The position numbers and the translations under genes were made by a program. From Alicyclobacillus sp. (GTDB lineage: Bacteria > Bacillota > Bacilli > Alicyclobacillales > Alicyclobacillaceae), in contig JAIMBT010000030.1 of NCBI GenBank assembly GCA_023511295.1, forward strand, positions 1-34,114: 34,114 nucleotides of DNA, read 5' to 3'. Positions 7,909 to 15,725 of the stretch are shown here, piece after piece. How positions within the stretch are numbered: the first letter of the stretch is position 1; each line of letters begins with the position of its first letter. The notes below the pieces were generated by a model that was given only the letters and a program-made list of their open reading frames with translations, had not been told where the DNA came from and did no database searches.

Positions 7909-9502
7909 GCGTCCCGACCGGTTCGCATCCAGCAGCATCTGAAGCCGCCATCTGTAACGACATTCCATCCTCCACACATGCGCCGATGGTCGACGAGGTC
8001 ACCGCGACCTCGTTCGATACGGGAGCCATGCTTTCTACAAAGAGACGCACAAATTCGGGGTCCCACTGCGTACCCGCGCCCTCTGCTAAAACTCGAAGCG
8101 CATCCATGACCGGCATGCCCTTCCGATACGGTCGGTCTGAGGTCATCGCATCGTACGCATCTGCAACCGCGATGATGCGGCCAAGCAACGGAATGTCTTC
8201 TCCCGCCAACCCATCCGGGTACCCGAGGCCATCATATCTCTCGTGATGGGACCGCACACCTGGAAGGAGCGGCGCCATCTCGTCCGCGGGCTCAACCTGC
8301 ATGAGGATGCGCTCACCCATGACTGGATGCGACTTGACGATTTCGAATTCGTCGTCCGTAAGACGACCCTCTTTCAAGAGCACGGCGTCTGGAATCCCTA
8401 TCTTTCCAATATCGTGCAGCCATGCTGCCCGTCGGAGCATTCGGACCGTTGCGTTGTCCACGCCGGCCCGTTCCGCGATTTGCACCGCGTAGTCCGCAAC
8501 ACGCAGCGAGTGACCTGCTGTGTATGGGTCCCGCGCGTCCAACGCCGCCGCGAGCGTGGCGAAATAACTCTCGACCAGCTTGGCGTTTCTCTGGTCCCGG
8601 GCATCGAGTCCTTCAATCATGTGATTGAACCCGACCATCAATTGCGCAAACTCGTCGTGGTAGAGGTGGTACGCGGATGTCTGATAGTCCCCTTCCTTCA
8701 CTCTATCGAGCATGTGCGACAGATACCGGATGGGCGACTGGATATTTTCTGCCAATAAATACGCACTGGTGATGGAATACAACACACAGACGCCGAGAAT
8801 CGCTCCTGCCCACAGCCAGTACGCGACGTCCCCCTCGCGTAGTTGAGATGAGAGTCGAACTCCGGATATCACGGAGAACAGAAACAACGGCAGGACGCTG
8901 ACCATCACGATGCTGATTTGGAGTTTTCGTTCAATGGAAACGAACGTCCCTGGCGGCAGTTCATCGAGAGGACACCCCAACTGTCTGGCGTATTCCATCT
9001 CCCGTTGCAGGACCGGACGCGTGGCACGAATCGTCAACAAGTACTCTATCACCGCATGCATACAAGCCACCATCACGGCGCCGACCAATGCGAGGAGAAT
9101 GTACCAATAGGGGATGGACACCAAACCTGCCCGAATGCACACGGCCGTCAACGCCATGGCAGGGATGGAGAGACCCATCAGATGCGGCCCCAAAATGCGT
9201 CGAACAGCCAACAATGGCAATCGATGCGTCGCTGCGTACGCTTGCTGAACCAGGTGCATATCCCGGGTGGGTGCCGAGAAAAAGCTTGCGATAGGCCGTA
9301 GGTGGCGACGGAAAGCGGGGTACTCGGACGCAATCATCATCAAAAGCGAGGTCAACAGGATGGCGAGAAGCCAAGAACGCTGGTCCGGCGATAGTCGAAT
9401 CGTGGTGAAGAGCACGAGCCCCCCAAGGCCCAGGACAGCGACGCCTGAGCCGATGAGGTAGTTTCGAAAGAGCGTCCGGACAAACTGTTGATACAAATCC
9501 AT
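7871..9502 (-). CDS. Membrane HAMP-HD-GYP cyclic-di-GMP phosphodiesterase
   Basis: A 543-residue membrane protein predicted to hydrolyse c-di-GMP. The N-terminal part has about six hydrophobic segments between residues 15 and 250. A HAMP-like linker follows around 255-310 (ENIQSPIRYLSHMLDRVKEGDY). The HD-GYP domain begins near residue 320, with H363-D364 in HDIGKIG, the pair H419-H420, and GYP at 427-429 inside HHERYDGLGYPDG. All metal and signature residues I can check are present. The ATG at 9502 follows GAGGGAGA. The last 38 bases overlap the end of the GGDEF gene on the other strand, so the two mRNAs would share complementary 3' ends. The N-terminal membrane region is not one I can name. 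Confidence 0.87.
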   Translation of the reverse strand: MDLYQQFVRTLFRNYLIGSGVAVLGLGGLVLFTTIRLSPDQRSWLLAILLTSLLMMIASEYPAFRRHLRPIASFFSAPTRDMHLVQQAYAATHRLPLLAVRRILGPHLMGLSIPAMALTAVCIRAGLVSIPYWYILLALVGAVMVACMHAVIEYLLTIRATRPVLQREMEYARQLGCPLDELPPGTFVSIERKLQISIVMVSVLPLFLFSVISGVRLSSQLREGDVAYWLWAGAILGVCVLYSITSAYLLAENIQSPIRYLSHMLDRVKEGDYQTSAYHLYHDEFAQLMVGFNHMIEGLDARDQRNAKLVESYFATLAAALDARDPYTAGHSLRVADYAVQIAERAGVDNATVRMLRRAAWLHDIGKIGIPDAVLLKEGRLTDDEFEIVKSHPVMGERILMQVEPADEMAPLLPGVRSHHERYDGLGYPDGLAGEDIPLLGRIIAVADAYDAMTSDRPYRKGMPVMDALRVLAEGAGTQWDPEFVRLFVESMAPVSNEVAVTSSTIGACVEDGMSLQMAASDAAGCEPVGTLTTNEVQTGLFL

Positions 9503-9729
9503 TCTCCCTCTGTGGACACCGAAGGCGCCTAAAAGAGTTGTATGTGCCGCCCGTCATACGTACAAGCGTCGAGCGGACCACAACGGCCTTCAGCATCCAT
9601 ACACGTTTGTCAAGACGAGGGCAGATGGCGAGAAGCACGTCCCTCCTCGCCTCGATGGCGCCATTACCCAGTAACAACCAGTATTTAGCAGACATCGTAG
9701 CACACCGCTTCTCTCTCTGCAATCCAAAT

Positions 9730-9767
9730 GGCCCCGCTCCTGATTCCTCCATCCCAGAAGCGGGGCC
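9730..9767 (-). terminator. Hairpin terminator after the binding-lipoprotein gene
   Basis: A perfect 9-bp stem GGCCCCGCT/AGCGGGGCC with a 20-base loop lies 15 bases past the stop codon at 9783. The T-tract is weak (ATTTGGATT). The rest of the gap, 9503-9729, carries no gene I can support. Confidence 0.6.
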
Positions 9768-9782
9768 GATGCAGGAGGGAGG

Positions 9783-11528
9783 TTATTGCGATACCCACCA
9801 GTTGTTGAAGTTGATGGGTCCGTACACCTCCCAGTCCTGGTCTGGGATGTGCAGCCGTTTGCTGTACGCAATCAACCCTTGGTTCTCCCACAGGAACAGT
9901 TCCGGCAGTTGCTGGTTGACGTAGCGCTGCCAAGCAATCAGCGCCTGCTTTCGATCCGCCTTGTTGAACGCCGCCTGGTCGTACGTCTTCGCAATCAACG
10001 CGTCGTTCGTCTTGTCGCTCCAGTCGTCCACGTTGAACACAGCCCCTTCGCTCCACATCTCTCGTGGGTCAGGGTCGACGCTCGGCCCAAAGCTGACGAA
10101 GAACATCTGGACGCTCTTGTCCTTGCTGAGGATCTTCGACACGAACGTGTTCCAATCGACCGGTGTGTCCAGGGTCACCTTCACGCCCACAGCTTTCAGG
10201 AACTGCTGTATCGACACCGCCTCCGTCTGCGATGTGGGGGAGTTCGTCGAGTACAGCAGGTGGATGTCCGCCGTTTGGTGTGTGGTCGGATCTATCCGCC
10301 ACCCATCGGGCTGCTTGGTCCACCCGGCCTCATCCAGCAGTTGATTCGCCTTCGCCGGGTCGTAGGGGTAGGTGTTCAGCCCGTCCTGGGCTGTCGCACC
10401 CGCCCAACTGAACGGGACAATCGGGGAGTTGACCACGGTGCCCATGCCAGCCGTGATGGCCCGCGCCATCTCCTGCCGATTGAACGCGTACTCGAACGCT
10501 TGGCGTACCCGGACGTCCTGGAACTCTGGCTGGTACAACTTCAGTCCTACAAACGCGTAGTTCAACGTCGGGTATTTCTTCACATTGACGTTCGGAAGCT
10601 GGCTCAACTTCGGGATGTCCTGCGGCTGAAAACCGGAGTACATGTCGAGCGTCCCGTTCGCCAGCATGCCCGGCGCAATGTCGTTGTTGATGGTCTCAAT
10701 CGTAATCTTCGAGATGTGCGCCTTGCCATTCCAATAGTACGGGTTGGGTGTGAGCACCACGGAATCCGTATGGTTCACCTGTTGATACTCGTATGCACCC
10801 GAGACCACGGTCGGATGCTTGCTGATGTCCGAGTTGATCCAGTCCTTGATAGGCGTGCTCGAGAGGTATTTGCTTGGGAGCGGCGAGATGTTGGCGATAT
10901 CCGAGTACAGAACGGCCGCGTCCACCGTCGTGAAGTGGATTTGAAACTCGTGGTCGTTCACCTTCGTAAAGCCGCCCGTGTCGGCAAACGACGTCGCGTG
11001 GCCGGCTTGAATCTGCTGAAATCCCTTTACGGAGCTGACGTAGTAGGCATCGGGCCCTTGAAGAACCTTTGTGTAATCGGGGTTCGCGAGCGTGTTCATC
11101 GCGAACAACACGTCGTCCGATGTGATGGGCGTGCCATCCGACCACTTCGCGTCTCGCAGCCACATCGTCAGGGTCAGGTGGTCCGGAGACCACTGCCACT
11201 TACTCGCCAGCATCGGCTTGAAGTTCAGCTGTTGGTCCGTGGTCAGCAGGGTGTCATATGCGAACTGGACGACGAAGTTGGTGTAACCGGAACTCGTCTC
11301 AAACGGCAGCAGCGTGTCGTTGAAGGGTTGCGACTGGCCAATCACGATGGACCCGCCGTCCTGCGGCTTCCCCTGGCTGGCTGAGACGTTGCTGTTCCCA
11401 GACGAAGCACCTCCCCCGGCCGCGCCGGTGTTGCCGCTGCTGCCCGTGCCCCCGCCTCCGCAGGCGGTCACCAACCCCAGCAGACCGACGGCAGCGGCTC
11501 CGAGGCAAACCCTCTGTTTTCTGCTCAT
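9783..11528 (-). CDS. ABC transporter substrate-binding lipoprotein (family 5, OppA/AppA type)
   Basis: An extracellular lipid-anchored binding protein for peptides or similar solutes. The signal peptide runs from MSRKQRVCL to the lipobox VTAC, so the mature protein starts at C23. A Gly/Ser-rich linker follows to about residue 48. The body then has family 5 features: SLRP-like TLTMWLRDAKWSDGTPITSDDVLFAMNT, VSGAYEYQQ, YNRQEM-like FNRQEMARAI and the QLLDEAGW block. At 581 residues it is full length. An in-frame GTG at 11534 is an alternative start; GGGAGGA fits both, at 5 or 11 bases. No permease or ATPase genes lie next to it, so it must share a transporter encoded elsewhere. The ligand is unknown. 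Confidence 0.85.
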   Translation of the reverse strand: MSRKQRVCLGAAAVGLLGLVTACGGGGTGSSGNTGAAGGGASSGNSNVSASQGKPQDGGSIVIGQSQPFNDTLLPFETSSGYTNFVVQFAYDTLLTTDQQLNFKPMLASKWQWSPDHLTLTMWLRDAKWSDGTPITSDDVLFAMNTLANPDYTKVLQGPDAYYVSSVKGFQQIQAGHATSFADTGGFTKVNDHEFQIHFTTVDAAVLYSDIANISPLPSKYLSSTPIKDWINSDISKHPTVVSGAYEYQQVNHTDSVVLTPNPYYWNGKAHISKITIETINNDIAPGMLANGTLDMYSGFQPQDIPKLSQLPNVNVKKYPTLNYAFVGLKLYQPEFQDVRVRQAFEYAFNRQEMARAITAGMGTVVNSPIVPFSWAGATAQDGLNTYPYDPAKANQLLDEAGWTKQPDGWRIDPTTHQTADIHLLYSTNSPTSQTEAVSIQQFLKAVGVKVTLDTPVDWNTFVSKILSKDKSVQMFFVSFGPSVDPDPREMWSEGAVFNVDDWSDKTNDALIAKTYDQAAFNKADRKQALIAWQRYVNQQLPELFLWENQGLIAYSKRLHIPDQDWEVYGPINFNNWWVSQ

Positions 11529-11711
11529 CTCCACTCTCTCCTCCCGTTACACGTCGGAAAAGCGAAACTTACGCCTATCCTACTGCGGACAGAAGGAATA
11601 TTCAATATACTCAATCAAAATGACGGGAACTGCGTTGAGCGCTGTGATTCGGTTACACTGGAGACAGTCCCTGCAAGATGCTCCGCTGACACCGACAAGG
11701 GAGGAGTCCAC

Positions 11712-11924
11712 ATGGCAGATGGTACGGTACGAGGCGACGTTCGCCGAGGGCTCGTGGTGGATATCGTCCTCAAGAAGGACCAGCCGACCGGAAAACTGAC
11801 CCGCGGCGTGGTCAAAGATATCTTGACAAACTCCCCGACACATCCCCGAGGCATCAAGGTGCGCCTGACCAATGGCCAGATAGGACGTGTGCAAAAGATT
11901 GTCGGGCCAGTGCAAGAAAGCTGA
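11712..11924 (+). CDS. ywbE: YwbE family protein (DUF2196)
   Basis: A 70-residue protein recognisable as the YwbE family by RRGLVVDIVLKKDQPTGKLTRG, the VKDILTNSPTHPRGIKVRL segment and the G-Q-I-G-R-V ending. Family function is unknown. The fold looks like a small beta-barrel that repeats G-x-V-x-x-I motifs. GGGAGGAG sits 6 bases before the ATG. It is divergent from the binding-lipoprotein gene across a 183-base gap and appears to be a single-gene unit. No terminator is obvious in the 80 bases that follow. Confidence 0.85.
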   Translation: MADGTVRGDVRRGLVVDIVLKKDQPTGKLTRGVVKDILTNSPTHPRGIKVRLTNGQIGRVQKIVGPVQES

Positions 11925-12005
11925 CCCGACCACCCATACCATATTCCACCTGCTCTCCTGCAGGACCTCCGCTCGGATGCGTGCACCCATCCACCTGCCA
12001 GCCGA

Positions 12006-12251
12006 CTACTCTCCCTCATGCGTCGCTCCAAACCCGCTATTCCTCGGATTAGGGTACCCCCCCCCGACCATTTTATGGAAACCACACGGGCCGTGGCAGA
12101 GCGCCAAGGGGTAGTTCACACCGTTTATCCGATGAAAGCCGGTCCGGAACACCTCATGCAGCTCGCGCTGTTCGCGCAGCCGGCGACACCGGATGCAAAA
12201 AACCCGCTCCGTATCCGACATACGTTCACTCACACCGCCCTCTCCGTCCAA
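12006..12251 (-). CDS. Small putative zinc-binding protein, function unknown
   Basis: An 81-residue open frame with CxxC (FCIRCRR) near residue 20 and a second cysteine pair, CHGPCGFH, about 35 residues later. This spacing would suit a zinc ribbon. The TTG at 12251 has AGGAGAG seven bases upstream, which is the main reason to believe it; a GTG at 12233 or ATG at 12221 are alternatives. I do not recognise the family. Its 3' part contains a run of nine G (plus-strand C9 at 12057-12065), so slippage would change or remove the tail after HKMVGGG. It could also be a chance frame, because no homolog can be checked here. Confidence 0.42.
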   Translation of the reverse strand: MDGEGGVSERMSDTERVFCIRCRRLREQRELHEVFRTGFHRINGVNYPLALCHGPCGFHKMVGGGYPNPRNSGFGATHEGE

Positions 12252-12352
12252 TCCATTTCTCTCCTGAAATATATCTCCAGTTTATCAATGTTCGTACGGA
12301 ATCGATAGGGAGTCCGCCCACACCCTGCAGGTAGTCGCACAGGGTCACTCCG

Positions 12353-12381
12353 TTTACAAACCTGATTTCGAAGCGTATGAT
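12353..12381 (+). promoter_or_regulatory. Sigma-A promoter of the acid-sugar operon
   Basis: TTTACA (12353-12358), an exact 17-base spacer, and TATGAT (12376-12381). Transcription should begin near 12388, giving a leader of about 95 bases before the regulator gene. Confidence 0.6.
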
Positions 12382-12393
12382 GGGTGAAGAAAC

Positions 12394-12407
12394 TGAATAC
12401 GTTTGCA
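12394..12407 (+). promoter_or_regulatory. cre-like / LacI-type operator just after the operon start site
   Basis: TGAATACGTTTGCA matches the CcpA consensus TGWAARCGNTWNCA at all but one position and has the central CG typical of LacI-family operators. It begins about six bases after the predicted transcription start, a roadblock position. A larger inverted repeat GAAACTG (12389-12395) and CAGTTTC (12419-12425) flanks it. Either CcpA or the LacI-type head of the downstream regulator could bind. Confidence 0.5.
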
Positions 12408-12483
12408 GAAAACGAGTGCAGTTTCATGTATGCCCAGCGCCCCGGGCAGACTCCAGTGAGGAAGGATGGTGAGGAGAACTGTG

Positions 12484-13272
12484 GTGACCATCAAGGACAT
12501 CGCCCGCAAGGTGGGGACGTCGGCTTCGACCGTCTCGCGTGTGGTCAACGGGTTGAACATCCGCGACAAAGACCTGGCGCGGCGCATCCTCGAGACCGCC
12601 GCGGAACTCGACTACCAGCCGAACGAAGCGGGCCGCCGCCTGCGAACTGGAGTGGACGCGGAGTATGGCCCGGTGTTCGAGGTGAGGTCCCGCGAAGACT
12701 TGGAGGCCAAGCGGGCTATCGCGGACAAGGCGGCCGGTCTGGTGCAGCCATCCGACGTCGTGGTGCTCGACTCCGGGACGACGGTGGCGCAGATGGCGTA
12801 TGTTCTGCCGACCGGCGTGATTGTGTACACCAACTCGTTGGCCGCGCTGCAGCCTCTCGCGAAGCGAGGGATTCCGGTACACGTGGCGCCGGGGCTGTAC
12901 GTACCCGCGATGGCGGCAGTGTTCGGCCCGGAGACGGAGGCGTACTTCGCATCGCACGGTTCAAGCGTCTACTTCCTGTCTTCTGCGCGGGTCGATGTCC
13001 GAACCGGGTTGTTCAACCTCCACCCGTCCACCTACGGCGTCAAGCGGGTTGCCCTGGAACACGCCCGCCGGAAGATCTTGCTGGTTCACCACGACAAGTT
13101 CTGCGACTCTGGCTTGACCGCCTTTGCGCCGTTGACCGCCGTCGACCTCGTGGTCACCGACTTCGTCCCGCCCGCATTCCGCGAGCCGCTGGCGCAAGCC
13201 GGGGTGCAGGTATTGGAGACCGCGCGGGAGCGTGCAACCGCTGTCGAGAGAGGAGGTGGAGAGCACGCTTGA
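12484..13272 (+). CDS. Chimeric regulator: LacI-type HTH fused to DeoR-type effector domain
   Basis: A 262-residue transcription factor of unusual build. Residues 1-55 are a textbook LacI DNA-binding head (TIKDIARKVGTSASTVSRVV, then the LDYQPNEAGRRLRTG hinge-like end). From about residue 75 the protein is the DeoR C-terminal sugar-phosphate-sensing domain, not a periplasmic-binding-like LacI domain. This is shown by RAIADKAAGLVQPSDVVVLD with the GTT loop, VIVYTNSLAAL, a GLFNLHPSTYGVKRVAL block and LLVHHDKFCDSGLTAFAPL. The GTG at 12484 is chosen because GAGGAG sits 7-8 bases before it and the family starts MTIKDIA; an ATG at 12466 is possible. Its end overlaps the kinase start, so it is the operon's first gene and likely its own regulator. 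A phosphorylated four-carbon acid is a plausible ligand. Confidence 0.85.
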   Translation: MTIKDIARKVGTSASTVSRVVNGLNIRDKDLARRILETAAELDYQPNEAGRRLRTGVDAEYGPVFEVRSREDLEAKRAIADKAAGLVQPSDVVVLDSGTTVAQMAYVLPTGVIVYTNSLAALQPLAKRGIPVHVAPGLYVPAMAAVFGPETEAYFASHGSSVYFLSSARVDVRTGLFNLHPSTYGVKRVALEHARRKILLVHHDKFCDSGLTAFAPLTAVDLVVTDFVPPAFREPLAQAGVQVLETARERATAVERGGGEHA

Positions 13273-14560
13273 TACACCTATCTTTGTCGTCGCCGACGAC
13301 CTGACGGGCGCCGCAGATGCCGCAAACTACTTCCGTACAAATTCACACCGCGTGCGCGTCAGTTTCCAGTGCGACACTCCCTGGCAGCTCACGCTCGGCC
13401 CCTCCGTGGTCCAGGTATTCGACGCGGAGAGCAGAGGACTGTCTGTACACGGCGCGGCAGAGCGGATGAGCCAAGCCGCCGCCCAGCTAGTCGCGGGAAC
13501 CCGCGGAGCCTTTCGCGTGTACAAAAAAATAGATTCCACGCTGAGGGGGCATATTGGGAGCGAGATCGAGGCGTTGTTACGGGCGCTTGGCCGCAGGGTG
13601 GCTCTGCTCGCCCCGTCCTTCCCAGCGAATGGGCGCATCGTCCGGGATGGCCGACTCTTTGTGGGCGGGTTGCCCGTGTCGCAGACCGCGTTCGGCCGCG
13701 ACCCGCGTAACCCTGTGTTCCAGGACGAGGTCGGCGCCATCGTCCGCCAGACCACCGGCCTCCCCGTGATTTCACTCGGGGAGTCTGTCATCCGTCGAGG
13801 TGCCGCAGCGGTTGCCGAATTCCTGCAATCGATTGCAGAACCGCTGTCAGTGGTCGTCGCCGACGCAGAAACCGATGAAGACCTGGGGGTCCTCGCAGGG
13901 GCCGTCACCGACGCTAACACGGTGCTCCCGTGTGGGTCGGCTGGACTCGCGAAGCAACTTGCCGCCCGTTGGGTCGGAGCCGCAAGCGGATTGGATGGAC
14001 GGTTGTCAGGCGTGGAACGTCCCTCTTGCCACCGCGTGCTGGTCGCAGTGGGAAGCGCCAACCCGGTGTCGCACGAACAGTTACGCCACGTGGCGACGGC
14101 GCGCCGTGCACAGGTCGTAGAGCTTCAGCCTGGGCAATTGGCGACAGCCGGTGCGCACGACCAAGAGCTCGCCCAGGCGGTGGCAGCCTTAACCGCCGCG
14201 CGCGAAGTCGTGACCGGCGTGACGCTGGCCGAAGCGCGGGCGCAGCGCCAGCCCGATGTACCCGGCAGTTTCGAACAGGACCTCGCCGAAGCCGCGTATC
14301 AGTGGTTCCAGGCTGCCGCAGAGCAGCCGGGCAGTCCTCAGGTTGGGTTTGTCGCGACCGGGGGAGACACCGCGTTGGCGCTTTGCCAAGCGATCTCTGC
14401 GGGCGCCATCTGGCCGCAAGGAGAAGTCGTGCCCGGTATGCCGTGGAGTCTGATGGAGACGCCGTCTGGCGACATCCCCCTGGTCTCCAAGGCCGGCGGG
14501 TTCGGCGGTACAGATGCCCTGTTGCAAGCCGTGGCGTTTCTACTGGGAGAGGGCGAATGA
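13256..14560 (+). CDS. Four-carbon acid sugar kinase (DUF1537 family, DtnK/OtnK-like)
   Basis: A 434-residue kinase expected to phosphorylate a C4 sugar acid such as D-threonate or erythronate using ATP. Family marks in order are VADDLTGAADAANYF at the N-terminus, KKIDSTLRGHIGSE near residue 92, LAPSFPANGR near 120, RDPRNPV, LPCGSAGLAKQLA near 225, ATGGDTALAL near 370 and the SKAGGFGG ending. All belong to the two-domain DUF1537 fold. The GTG at 13256 overlaps the regulator gene by 17 bases and lies in an AG-rich stretch; an upstream GTG at 13232 is less likely. Which acid it uses is open: threonate, erythronate and related kinases all belong here. The next gene, of PdxA type, fixes the pathway class. 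Confidence 0.88.
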   Translation: MESTLDTPIFVVADDLTGAADAANYFRTNSHRVRVSFQCDTPWQLTLGPSVVQVFDAESRGLSVHGAAERMSQAAAQLVAGTRGAFRVYKKIDSTLRGHIGSEIEALLRALGRRVALLAPSFPANGRIVRDGRLFVGGLPVSQTAFGRDPRNPVFQDEVGAIVRQTTGLPVISLGESVIRRGAAAVAEFLQSIAEPLSVVVADAETDEDLGVLAGAVTDANTVLPCGSAGLAKQLAARWVGAASGLDGRLSGVERPSCHRVLVAVGSANPVSHEQLRHVATARRAQVVELQPGQLATAGAHDQELAQAVAALTAAREVVTGVTLAEARAQRQPDVPGSFEQDLAEAAYQWFQAAAEQPGSPQVGFVATGGDTALALCQAISAGAIWPQGEVVPGMPWSLMETPSGDIPLVSKAGGFGGTDALLQAVAFLLGEGE

Positions 14561-14603
14561 CCGACCGACGCGTTCAGACTGCACAGATGGAGTGTGAAGA
14601 AAG

Positions 14604-15623
14604 ATGAGCAACACCAGCCAGAAACCCACGGTCGCCATGACCATGGGAGACCCCGCCGGGATTGGCCCGGAGATCTGCGCCCTGGCTGCCCTCAGCCCCG
14701 CGGTCACGGACCGCGTGAACACCTTCGTCATCGGAGACGCGAAACGAATGGAGGAAGCCGTGTCCATCCTGGCGGAAGCAGGTCGGTTCCATGCCCGGCC
14801 AACCGTGCGTTCCATCCAGGAACCGGGCGACGCCACCTATCAGCCCGGCGTCATTGAAGTGCTCAATCTCGGCAATGTGCCAAGCGGGCTGCCGTGGGGG
14901 GAACTGAGTGCTGCAGCCGGCCAGTGTGCGTACGACTACATCGACAAGGCCGTCGCACTCGCGGTCGAGCACACCATCGATGCCATCTGTACAGCTCCAC
15001 TCAACAAGGAAGCGTGGAAGCTGGCGGGTGTTCCGTACCCCGGTCACACGGAGGCGCTGGCCGCGCTGTCCGGTTCGCCGTCCTCCGCGATGATGCTCGT
15101 CAACCGAGGGCTTCGCGTCGTACACGTGACGACGCACGTCAGCCTGAAGGAGGCCATCGCGCTGGCGACCAAAGACCGCGTCTTGGGACGGATTCGCCTG
15201 ACGGCAACGTCTCTTGAGCGCTTCGGTGTCGCGAAGCCGCGCATCGCCGTCGCCGGCCTGAACCCGCACGCGGGCGAGGGTGGACTGTTTGGGGATGAGG
15301 AGCAGACCGAGATCATCCCCGCTGTCGAAGCGGCGCAGGCCGAAGGGATCAACGCGAGCGGTCCGTGGCCGCCCGACTCCATCTACGCCCGTGCGGCCAG
15401 CGGCGAGTTTGATGTGGTGATTGCCATGTACCACGACCAGGGCCACATCGCCATCAAGATGCTCGGTTTTGACACCGGCATCAACGTGACGCTCGGCCTG
15501 CCCATCCTGCGCACGTCGGTAGATCACGGGACCGCCTTCGACATCGCCGGAAAGGGCGTCGCCCGGGAGAAGAGCATGGTGGAAGCCATGCTGGTAGCGG
15601 CCGATTTCCTGGCGGCGCGGTGA
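14604..15623 (+). CDS. pdxA2: PdxA2-type 4-phospho-threonate/erythronate dehydrogenase
   Basis: A 339-residue member of the PdxA family of metal- and NAD-dependent beta-decarboxylating dehydrogenases. Visible motifs are MTMGDPAGIGPEI at the start, CTAPLNKEAW near 130, PGHTEALAAL and VTTHVSLKEA carrying metal-binding histidines, AGLNPHAGEGGLFG near 220, and YHDQGHIAIKM near 275. Housekeeping PdxA makes pyridoxal phosphate, but next to a DUF1537 kinase the PdxA2 role is expected: oxidation and decarboxylation of the 4-phospho acid to dihydroxyacetone phosphate and CO2. The ribosome site is weak (GGAG 11 bases upstream), with 43 bases after the kinase gene. A vitamin B6 role is less likely because of the catabolic neighbours. 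Confidence 0.85.
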   Translation: MSNTSQKPTVAMTMGDPAGIGPEICALAALSPAVTDRVNTFVIGDAKRMEEAVSILAEAGRFHARPTVRSIQEPGDATYQPGVIEVLNLGNVPSGLPWGELSAAAGQCAYDYIDKAVALAVEHTIDAICTAPLNKEAWKLAGVPYPGHTEALAALSGSPSSAMMLVNRGLRVVHVTTHVSLKEAIALATKDRVLGRIRLTATSLERFGVAKPRIAVAGLNPHAGEGGLFGDEEQTEIIPAVEAAQAEGINASGPWPPDSIYARAASGEFDVVIAMYHDQGHIAIKMLGFDTGINVTLGLPILRTSVDHGTAFDIAGKGVAREKSMVEAMLVAADFLAAR

Positions 15624-15635
15624 CGACGACCGTCG

Positions 15636-15655
15636 CCCCGCCCTCGGGCGGGGTT
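15636..15655 (+). terminator. Possible intra-operon hairpin between pdxA2 and the permease
   Basis: CCCCGCCC (15636-15643) and GGGCGGGG (15646-15653) form a GC-only hairpin followed by only two T. It may attenuate transcription or protect the mRNA end; it is weak as a terminator. Confidence 0.35.
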
Positions 15656-15725
15656 GCGGGCATGCAATTCGGACAAGCCGGATTGCGCCGAACATTGACA
15701 AGACATCTTGTGAGGAGGTTTCCCC

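Noticed and set aside
9786-11384. A 532-codon plus-strand open frame opposite the binding-lipoprotein gene
   Set aside because: It is the antisense shadow of a GC-rich gene: its composition is Arg/Val/Leu-heavy, it has no family motif, and the minus strand has a lipobox and full family 5 similarity.
12018-12308. A 96-codon plus-strand frame opposite the small cysteine-pair protein
   Set aside because: No ribosome-binding site and no recognisable pattern; the minus strand has a well-placed AGGAGAG and paired cysteines.
14574-15701. A 375-codon minus-strand frame over pdxA2
   Set aside because: Antisense shadow without motifs; pdxA2 has full catalytic motifs on the plus strand.
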